Positions 16,302-22,349 of a stretch of 22,349 nucleotides of DNA are shown piece after piece. Source of the DNA: Cacconaster sp045599325 (GTDB lineage Bacteria; Bacteroidota; Bacteroidia; Bacteroidales; UBA932); NCBI GenBank assembly GCA_045599325.1, contig JAZRVT010000029.1:1-22349 (forward strand). Reading direction: 5' to 3'. How positions within the stretch are numbered: position 1 is the stretch's first letter; each line of letters begins with the position of its first letter. A program made the position numbers and the translations under genes. The notes beneath the pieces are model-generated. The model ran no database searches, had not been told where the DNA came from, and worked only from the letters and a program-made list of their open reading frames with translations.

Positions 16302-16309
16302 TAATTTTG
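16302..16309 (+). promoter_or_regulatory. -7 element of the cas operon promoter
   Basis: TAATTTTG matches TAnnTTTG, 24 bp upstream of the cas9 ATG. No -33 TTTG is seen at the right distance (around 16278-16283), so it is probably weak. Its upstream part overlaps the -33 side of the divergent tracrRNA promoter. Confidence 0.5.
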
Positions 16310-16332
16310 AGAAACATACCTATATTAACCTT

Positions 16333-19300
16333 ATGCAAAAGATTTTAGGCTTAGATCTGGGCACCAATAGTATTGGTTGGGCAGTTGTGGATTCATCAAC
16401 AGATGAAAACGGGAAAAAGCAGTTGACTGGCTTCTCTTGCTCGGGAAGCAGGATAATTCCAATGGATGCAGCACAATTGGGTGACTTTGATAAAGGAAAC
16501 ACAGTATCCGCCACAAAAGACAGGACTTTCTACCGCGGTACTCGCAGACTTAGGGAAAGGCACTTGCTTCGCAGGGAAAGGTTGCATAGGGTCCTTGACC
16601 TGATGAACTTCCTTCCTCCACATTATTCAGAATGCCTTACAAGGTATGGAAAGTTTGTGAATGACATCGAAGTCAAACTGGCTTGGGCAAAAGGGCAGGA
16701 TGGACGATACGAATTTTTATTCAAAGACTCGTACAATGAAATGCTAGAAGATTTCAGGAAATCTCACCCAGACCTGCTTGAAGAAGGCAAAAGGATTCCG
16801 TATGACTGGACTATCTATTATCTGCGCAAAAAAGGACTGTCTCAGTTACTGAGCAATTATGAACTCGCTTGGCTGCTTCTGAACTTTAATCAGAAAAGAG
16901 GTTACTACCAGTTACGAGGAGAGGAAGAGGAAGAAAAGAAAGACGAAAAGGTCGAATACCTTGCACTTAAAGTCATCAGAGTAGAAGCCACTGATGATAA
17001 GAAAGGAGATGATGTTTGGTATAATGTCTTCCTCGAAAATGGTATGGTTTACCGACGCACCAGCAAAGTGTTTCTTGATTGGGAAGGTAAAACTAAAGAA
17101 TTTATCATTACTACTAAACTCAATCCGGACGGGACTCCGAAAGTTGGCAAGGATGGTGATGTAAAGCGTAGTTTCAGGTCCCCTCAGGAAGATGACTGGA
17201 CTTTACAGAAAAAGAGGACCGAGATAGACATTGACAGGAGCAGCAAGACAGTTGGAGCATTTATTTATGATGCACTCTTGAGCAATCCTGACCAGAAAAT
17301 CAAAGGGAAACTTGTCAGGGTTATCGAACGCAAATATTACAAAGATGAGTTGCGTCAGATTTTATCTAAACAGATTGAACTTAACCCTGCCTTGAGAGAC
17401 AATCAGCTATACCAACAGTGTATTGAGGAATTATATCAAAGCAATGTTTCTTACAGGAGGAGCATCGAAGGGAAAGGATTCTCGTACTTGTTTGTCGATG
17501 ATATCATCTTTTATCAAAGACCTCTGAAGAGCAAAAAGTCTTTGATAGACACATGCCCTTATGAAGAGCATACCGGAATTGATCCTACAACTGGTGATGT
17601 CAGGTCATATGCTCTGAGATGCATTCCTAAGTCCAGCCCGCTGTTTCAGGAGTTCAGGTTATGGCAATTCATTCATAACCTTAGATTCTTTGAAAAGGAT
17701 AACGATAAGGATGTAACATCCGCATTCCTCAAGAGTGAAGATGAAATAGCAAGTTTGTTTGAATGGTTAAATGACAGGACATCAATATCACAAAAAACAA
17801 TTCTGACTTTCCCAGGATTCAACCTAAGAAAGAATGAGCAATCACTATATCGATGGAACTATGTGGAGGATAAAGAGTATCCTTGTAATGAGACTCGCGG
17901 ATCAATGCTGGTCTTGTTGAAGAAAACTGGCATAGACTCCGGATTCCTCACCAAAGAGGTAGAAGAACAGCTTTGGCACATTTTGTATTCCGTTGAGGAC
18001 AAAGGCGAACTGGCAAGGGCTCTCACATCGTTCGCCTTACGATATGACCTCAATAAGTCATTTGTTGAGACATTTAATAAATCTAAGCCGTACGACAAAG
18101 ATTATGGATCTTACTCTGCGAAAGCCATTAAGAAGCTATTACCACTGATGCGTACTGGCAGATACTGGACACCCGAATCAATTGATAGCAATACTTTGAC
18201 AAGGATCAACCACCTTATTGATGGAGAATTGGATGATGCCATAAAGGACCGTGTCAGAGAAAGAACCATATCACTCACAGAATTATCATCTTTCAGGGGG
18301 CTGCCGTTGTGGCTCGCATGTTATATTGTTTACAACAGACATTCGGAAGCAAAGGAAACGTCAAAATGGAAGACACCTGCAGACATCGACGTATTTCTCA
18401 AGAATTTCAAGCAGCATTCTCTCAGAAACCCTATAGTGGAGCAGGTGATTACGGAGACTCTTCGGGTTGTGCGTGATATCTGGATACAGGAGGGAAGGAT
18501 TGATGAAATACACATTGAACTTGGACGCGAAATGAAGAATCCTGCTGACAAACGCAGGCAGATGACTCAGCAAATTCAGCAAAACGAAGAAACAAACCTG
18601 AGAATCCGGGCATTGTTGACAGAATTCATGAATCCGGATATGAATATTGACAATGTCAGACCATTCTCTAACAGCCAGCTGGAACTGCTGAAAATATATG
18701 AAGAGGGAGTTATGGGAATGTATTCAAAACTCCCTGAGGACATCGCCAAGATACAGCAGAAATTCAAGGAGACTGATCAGCTTAAACGTCCTGCACATTC
18801 TGATATTATCAGATACAAAACCTGGCTTGAGCAAGGTTATCGTTCTCCATATACTAATCAGGCAATTCCGCTGTCAAAGTTGTTTACACCTGAATATGAG
18901 ATTGAGCATATCATTCCTCAATCAAGATATTTTGATGATTCCCTGAGCAATAAAGTTATTTGCGAGGCTGCCGTTAACCAACTTAAAGACAGAATGTTTG
19001 GGCGCGAATTCATCAAACATCACCACGGAGAGAAAGTACAAGTTGGAACCAGAACTGTCACTATTCTGTCTGAATCAGAATACGAGCAGTTCGTTAAGGA
19101 CCATTTCGCCCATAATCCTGCAAAGAGACGTAAGCTTTTGATGGAAGATATCCCTGAAGACTTCATTCAGAGACAACTTAACGATAGCAGATATATTAGC
19201 AAAGTGGTAAAATCGCTTCTCTCCAACATTGTTCGTGAAGATGGTGAAGAAGAGTCTATTTCAAAGAATGTTATTGTTTGCACTGGTAGCATAACAGATC

Positions 19301-20820
19301 GTTTGAAGAAAGATTGGGGCATCGTTGATGTCTGGAACTCCATAATCCTTCCACGCTTTGAAAGACTGAATGAGATGACAAAAAGCAAGTGTTTCACCAC
19401 AACCGGCAACGGTCATATAATCCCAGAAGTACCATTTGCCTTGAAGAAAGGGTTCAGCAAAAAGCGTATTGACCATAGGCATCATGCGATGGATGCGATG
19501 GTGATTGCCTGTGCTAACAATAATATCGTCAACTATCTCAATAACAGTTCTGCATCAGCTAAAGCGGCAACCTCAAGATACGATTTGCAAAGATTGCTGT
19601 GTACCAAAACCTATGTAGGAAATTCAAGCAATTATCAGTGGATAATCAACAAGCCGTGGGAATCTTTCACCCAGGACCTCAAGGCTCAGTTGCAGGAAAT
19701 AGTCGTAAGCTTTAAGCAGAACATACGTGTAATAAACAAAACTTCTAACAAGTACCAGCACTTCGGGCCTGATGGGAAGAAGGCAATGACTTCTCAAACA
19801 AAAGGCGACAGTTGGGCAATCCGAAAGGCTATGCACAAAGACACTGTTTTCGGAGATGTCAATCTGCGTCTGGTAAAAACCGTCTCGCTAAAAGAAGCCA
19901 TATCTAACCCTGATGTCATAGTCAATCGAGATTTCCGTGATAAACTCAAAGAACTGATTTCAAACGGTTATAGCGACAAGAAGATAAAGCAATACCTTGT
20001 GGAAGAAGCAGATACTTGGCAGGATATAAACATCAAAAAGATTGAAATTTACTATTACGCCCACGATACTCAGAACGAACGCTACTATGCAACCCGGAAA
20101 GCAATAGACACCTCATTCACTGCCGAGCGCATCAAAGGCTCTGTCACAGATACTGGCATCCAGAAGATTATGCACAGACATCTGGAAGAGAAAGGCGGCA
20201 AGCCAGAGATCGCATTCTCTCCGGACGGTATTGATGAGATGAATGCTAACATCACCATTCTCAACAACGGAAAACCTCACAAACCCATTTTCAAAATTAG
20301 AGCCTATGAGAAGGCAAATAAATTTGCAGTCGGTCAGAAAGGCAACAAATCAACAAAATTCGTAGAGGCCGCTAAAGGCACAAACCTATTTTTCGCTATC
20401 TACGAAAGCGAAGTCCTTGATAAAGAAAGTGGAGAATTTGTAATCAAACGCTCATATGATTCAATCCCTTTGAATATAGCCATTGAGCGGCTCAAGAATG
20501 GACTATCCCCCGTACCGCCTAATGAAGAAGGCGCCAGCCCTAAGTTTGTTCTTTCGCCAAATGACCTAGTATATGTTCCGACGAAGGAAGAATTACGAAA
20601 TGGACAAATTGTTTGTTACAAAGATCGTATTTATAAGTTTGTAAGTGGAACACGAAACCAAGGATACTTCATTCTATCGTCTGTGGCTTCACTAGTGTTT
20701 GACAAAATAGAGTATTCTCCTCTTAACAAAATGGAACGAGCCATTACTGGTGAGATGATAAAAGAGACTTGCCTACCAATCATACTTGACCGTCTCGGCA
20801 ACATTATCAAAATCGGATAG
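16333..20820 (+). CDS. cas9: CRISPR-associated endonuclease Cas9, type II-C
   Basis: A 1495-aa RNA-guided DNA endonuclease, at the large end for subtype II-C but in the range of Bacteroidetes Cas9. RuvC-I is 'ILGLDLGTNSIGWAVVD' with D8. The Arg-rich bridge helix is 'RRLRERHLLRRERLHRVLD' (about 73-91). RuvC-II is 'IHIELGREMKNP' with E729. The HNH motif is 'EIEHIIPQS' with H859 and N873 in 'SNKVI'. RuvC-III is 'RIDHRHHAMDAM' with H1051 and D1054. All catalytic positions are intact, so both strands should be cut. The start is set by the ATG giving 'MQKILGLDLG'. It is followed 2 bp later by cas1. Its GC content is visibly lower than in the core genes to the left, suggesting horizontal acquisition. 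The PAM cannot be read from the sequence. Confidence 0.98.
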   Translation: MQKILGLDLGTNSIGWAVVDSSTDENGKKQLTGFSCSGSRIIPMDAAQLGDFDKGNTVSATKDRTFYRGTRRLRERHLLRRERLHRVLDLMNFLPPHYSECLTRYGKFVNDIEVKLAWAKGQDGRYEFLFKDSYNEMLEDFRKSHPDLLEEGKRIPYDWTIYYLRKKGLSQLLSNYELAWLLLNFNQKRGYYQLRGEEEEEKKDEKVEYLALKVIRVEATDDKKGDDVWYNVFLENGMVYRRTSKVFLDWEGKTKEFIITTKLNPDGTPKVGKDGDVKRSFRSPQEDDWTLQKKRTEIDIDRSSKTVGAFIYDALLSNPDQKIKGKLVRVIERKYYKDELRQILSKQIELNPALRDNQLYQQCIEELYQSNVSYRRSIEGKGFSYLFVDDIIFYQRPLKSKKSLIDTCPYEEHTGIDPTTGDVRSYALRCIPKSSPLFQEFRLWQFIHNLRFFEKDNDKDVTSAFLKSEDEIASLFEWLNDRTSISQKTILTFPGFNLRKNEQSLYRWNYVEDKEYPCNETRGSMLVLLKKTGIDSGFLTKEVEEQLWHILYSVEDKGELARALTSFALRYDLNKSFVETFNKSKPYDKDYGSYSAKAIKKLLPLMRTGRYWTPESIDSNTLTRINHLIDGELDDAIKDRVRERTISLTELSSFRGLPLWLACYIVYNRHSEAKETSKWKTPADIDVFLKNFKQHSLRNPIVEQVITETLRVVRDIWIQEGRIDEIHIELGREMKNPADKRRQMTQQIQQNEETNLRIRALLTEFMNPDMNIDNVRPFSNSQLELLKIYEEGVMGMYSKLPEDIAKIQQKFKETDQLKRPAHSDIIRYKTWLEQGYRSPYTNQAIPLSKLFTPEYEIEHIIPQSRYFDDSLSNKVICEAAVNQLKDRMFGREFIKHHHGEKVQVGTRTVTILSESEYEQFVKDHFAHNPAKRRKLLMEDIPEDFIQRQLNDSRYISKVVKSLLSNIVREDGEEESISKNVIVCTGSITDRLKKDWGIVDVWNSIILPRFERLNEMTKSKCFTTTGNGHIIPEVPFALKKGFSKKRIDHRHHAMDAMVIACANNNIVNYLNNSSASAKAATSRYDLQRLLCTKTYVGNSSNYQWIINKPWESFTQDLKAQLQEIVVSFKQNIRVINKTSNKYQHFGPDGKKAMTSQTKGDSWAIRKAMHKDTVFGDVNLRLVKTVSLKEAISNPDVIVNRDFRDKLKELISNGYSDKKIKQYLVEEADTWQDINIKKIEIYYYAHDTQNERYYATRKAIDTSFTAERIKGSVTDTGIQKIMHRHLEEKGGKPEIAFSPDGIDEMNANITILNNGKPHKPIFKIRAYEKANKFAVGQKGNKSTKFVEAAKGTNLFFAIYESEVLDKESGEFVIKRSYDSIPLNIAIERLKNGLSPVPPNEEGASPKFVLSPNDLVYVPTKEELRNGQIVCYKDRIYKFVSGTRNQGYFILSSVASLVFDKIEYSPLNKMERAITGEMIKETCLPIILDRLGNIIKIG

Positions 20821-20822
20821 CA

Positions 20823-21764
20823 GTGATTAAAAAGACTCTTTGTTTCAGCAACCCTGCGTACCTTTTTATGCGCAACAAACAACTTGTGATAAGGATTCCA
20901 CAAGTTGAGAAAAGCGATATGCCAGATGGAATGAAGCATGAGTTTGAAACCACACGGCCCATTGAAGACATAGGTGTTGTTGTTATAGACAACAAACAGA
21001 TTTCCTTAACATCATCCCTAATTACTGCCTTACTCGATAATAATTGTGCAGTCATCTCCTGCGACGAAAAGAGTATGCCTGTAGGGTTGCTACTGCCTCT
21101 TGAAGGAAATACTATCCAGTCAGAGCGGTTCAAAGATCAGATTGAAGCATCGCTGCCCTTGAAAAAACAGATGTGGCAGCAAACCGTTCAGGCTAAAGTG
21201 GCAAATCAAGCGACTGTGTTGGAATCCTGTAGCGGCAACAAATTCCCATGTATGTTCACGTGGGCGAAGGATGTTGCAAGTGGTGACCTGATGAATGTTG
21301 AAGCCAGAGCCGCTGCTTTTTACTGGAAGAACCTGTTTAAGAATGTCCCAGGCCAGGAATCATTTACAAGGAACCGCGAAGGAGACTCTCCCAATCAACT
21401 ACTCAATTATGGATATGCTATCCTACGAGCAGTGATTGCCAGGTCTCTCGTTGGGAGCGGACTGCTTCCTACACTTGGCATCCATCATCGGAACAGATAC
21501 AACGCATACTGCCTTGCCGACGACATAATGGAACCTTATCGTCCTTATGTTGACGAATTAGTACATCAGATTATCTTTAAACACGGCGTTCCTGAAACTG
21601 GTATCCCAATAGATATTAAGCGGGAATTGCTCACTATCCCAACATTAGACGTCGTCATCAATGATAAGCGCAGTCCATTGATGGTTGCGGCCGGCTATAC
21701 AACCGCATCAGTAGCAAGGTGCTTCTCGGGAGAATCCCGAAAGATAGAATATCCTAAACGATAA
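20823..21764 (+). CDS. cas1: CRISPR-associated integrase Cas1, type II
   Basis: A 313-aa integrase that, with Cas2, inserts new spacers. The start is GTG at 20823, 2 bp after the cas9 stop. This gives 'MIKKTLCFSNPAYLFMRNKQ', the usual type II Cas1 N-terminus; the ATG at 20868 would remove it. The metal-binding residues are E160 in 'NVEARAAAFYW', H221 or H222 in 'LGIHHRNRYNAY', and the acidic cluster D233-D234/E237 in 'LADDIMEPYRPYVD'. All are present. No csn2 or cas4 is nearby, which fixes the subtype as II-C. Confidence 0.97.
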   Translation: MIKKTLCFSNPAYLFMRNKQLVIRIPQVEKSDMPDGMKHEFETTRPIEDIGVVVIDNKQISLTSSLITALLDNNCAVISCDEKSMPVGLLLPLEGNTIQSERFKDQIEASLPLKKQMWQQTVQAKVANQATVLESCSGNKFPCMFTWAKDVASGDLMNVEARAAAFYWKNLFKNVPGQESFTRNREGDSPNQLLNYGYAILRAVIARSLVGSGLLPTLGIHHRNRYNAYCLADDIMEPYRPYVDELVHQIIFKHGVPETGIPIDIKRELLTIPTLDVVINDKRSPLMVAAGYTTASVARCFSGESRKIEYPKR

Positions 21765-21769
21765 CCCAT

Positions 21770-22105
21770 ATGATTGAACGTTTCAGTGACTATCGAGTTA
21801 TGTGGATTCTTGTATTCTTCGACTTGCCTACTGAAACGAAAAGAGATAAAAAATCGTATGTGAAGTTCCGTAAATACCTTGTAGATGACGGCTTTACAAT
21901 GTTTCAATTTTCAATGTATGTCCGTCATTGTGCTAGTCAGGAGAATGCAGACGTGCATTTGAAAAGAGTTAGAAGGAATCTGCCTGATTTTGGAAAGGTT
22001 GGGATGATGTGCATTACAGACAAGCAGTTCAGCAATATCGAACTATTCTATTGCAAGAAACCGGAAGAAAAACTAACGCAGGGAGTTCAACTAGAACTTT
22101 TCTAA
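21770..22105 (+). CDS. cas2: CRISPR-associated Cas2
   Basis: A 111-aa ferredoxin-fold protein, structural partner of Cas1 in spacer integration. The first beta strand ends in the conserved aspartate D18 ('MWILVFFDLPTETKRDKK'), followed by 'YVKFRKYLVDDGFTMFQFSMYVR' and 'GKVGMMCITDKQFSNIELFY'. This is the normal type II Cas2 pattern. It starts 5 bp after cas1. Its stop codon TAA (22103-22105) overlaps the seven-A run that forms the T-tract of the array terminator on the other strand. Confidence 0.96.
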   Translation: MIERFSDYRVMWILVFFDLPTETKRDKKSYVKFRKYLVDDGFTMFQFSMYVRHCASQENADVHLKRVRRNLPDFGKVGMMCITDKQFSNIELFYCKKPEEKLTQGVQLELF

Positions 22106-22154
22106 AAAAACAGAATTGGTAAAATGAGCATCATCTGCTGACCTTACCAATTCT
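22104..22154 (-). terminator. rho-independent terminator of the CRISPR array transcript
   Basis: On the minus strand AGAATTGGTAA (22154-22144) pairs perfectly with TTACCAATTCT (22122-22112) around a 21-nt loop, then G and seven T residues (plus-strand A, 22104-22110). It faces transcripts coming from the array and lies right at the end of cas2. On the plus strand the same stem is followed by a looser T-rich stretch and may also end the cas operon. Confidence 0.8.
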
Positions 22155-22238
22155 TCTTTCTTGAATTTTCATTCCTATCTGTACTTACAACTCATTATAG
22201 AACAGAGGGATACCCAGATTCTACTGTGTTGTGCCCTA

Positions 22239-22268
22239 CAAAGGTAGGAGTTTGAAAGCAAATCACAA
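22239..22268 (-). promoter_or_regulatory. promoter inside CRISPR repeat 1
   Basis: In crRNA sense, TTG at repeat positions 2-4, 19 bp, then TACCTTTG at positions 24-31, matching the Bacteroidetes -33/-7 consensus with allowed spacing. The predicted start is near 22233. Repeat 1 is the last repeat, so this copy would transcribe only the trailer down to the terminator. Confidence 0.6.
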
Positions 22269-22315
22269 CGTTCTGCCCGAACTGCAAGGGTAAGAACATA
22301 CTGTGTTGTGCCCTA

Positions 22316-22345
22316 CAAAGGTAGGAGTTTGAAAGCAAATCACAA
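22316..22345 (-). promoter_or_regulatory. promoter inside CRISPR repeat 2
   Basis: Same TTG-N19-TACCTTTG pattern as in repeat 1. The predicted start near 22310 would give a short 5' repeat tail, the 30-nt spacer at 22299-22270, and the tracr-pairing part of repeat 1. Confidence 0.6.
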
Positions 22346-22349
22346 CGTA

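Larger units (their letters stand above)
22223..22349 (-). CRISPR. type II-C CRISPR array, first two repeats (continues past the window)
   Basis: Two identical 47-nt repeats (22223-22269 and 22300-22346) flank a 30-nt spacer (22270-22299); a second spacer starts at 22347 and is cut by the window edge. In crRNA sense (minus strand) the repeat begins GTTGTGATTTGCTTTCAA and ends GGGCACAACACAGT. Orientation rests on the match to the tracrRNA anti-repeat, the terminator at 22104-22154 and the repeat-internal promoter. Each repeat has GTTGTG at positions 1-6 inverted as CACAAC at 37-42, and a CCTAC/GTAGG hairpin at 22-35. One flanking T and two following bases (GT) are also shared by both copies, which may be chance or a 50-nt shared block. 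Confidence 0.93.

Noticed and set aside
16242..16332. Long-form tracrRNA that would guide Cas9 to its own promoter
   Set aside because: I see no second minus-strand promoter upstream of the anti-repeat; the region is occupied by the cas9 promoter and leader.

Overview
The window looks like a chromosomal segment of a Bacteroidota bacterium, most likely order Bacteroidales. Three things support this. The F-type ATP synthase genes run beta-epsilon-a-c-b-delta-alpha-gamma, the order usual in Bacteroidales. Promoter-like sites fit the Bacteroidetes -33 TTTG / -7 TAnnTTTG pattern. The CRISPR-Cas locus is a type II-C system with a 47-nt repeat beginning GTTGTGATTTGC, the usual Bacteroidetes form. 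The species cannot be named from the sequence.

Layout. (1) Positions 1-948, minus strand: a small accessory-looking group made of a 149-aa protein of unknown function, a terminator-like hairpin, a small helix-turn-helix protein and the first 26 codons of a translationally coupled gene that leaves the window. (2) Positions 949-1296: no gene seen. (3) Positions 1297-3584, minus strand: a two-gene sugar uptake operon, an FHS-type major facilitator followed by a ROK sugar kinase, ended by a strong terminator. (4) Positions 3585-3709: a compact divergent promoter region in which the sugar-operon promoter and the ATP synthase promoter physically overlap. (5) Positions 3710-10319, plus strand: the complete eight-gene F1Fo ATP synthase operon. 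(6) Positions 10345-15771, plus strand: five more closely spaced genes (TlpA/DUF4369 thioredoxin-like lipoprotein, M28 metallopeptidase, DASS anion transporter, YccF membrane protein, beta-lactamase-fold serine hydrolase lipoprotein), closed by a terminator at 15783-15818. (7) Positions 15819-16163: a GC-rich stretch with a long imperfect inverted repeat and a possible gene remnant. (8) Positions 16164-22349: a type II-C CRISPR-Cas locus with clearly lower GC: tracrRNA on the minus strand, divergent cas9, cas1, cas2, a terminator facing the array, and the first two repeats of an array that runs off the window.

How the parts work together. The array, its terminator and the tracrRNA all read leftward, while cas9-cas1-cas2 reads rightward. 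The tracrRNA anti-repeat (16224-16240) is complementary to the first 18 nt of the crRNA-sense repeat, counting one G-U pair at its edge. Each CRISPR repeat contains what looks like a complete Bacteroidetes promoter (TTG, 19 bp, TACCTTTG), and the tracrRNA promoter closely resembles it (TTG, 20 bp, TATCTTTG). This suggests that every spacer is transcribed from its own upstream repeat. That internal-promoter arrangement is the most interesting part of the window. The rest is mainly core metabolism, with some points of interest: an alanine-rich c-subunit, an epsilon subunit lacking the inhibitory C-terminal domain, and overlapping divergent promoters between glucose-type uptake and ATP synthase.
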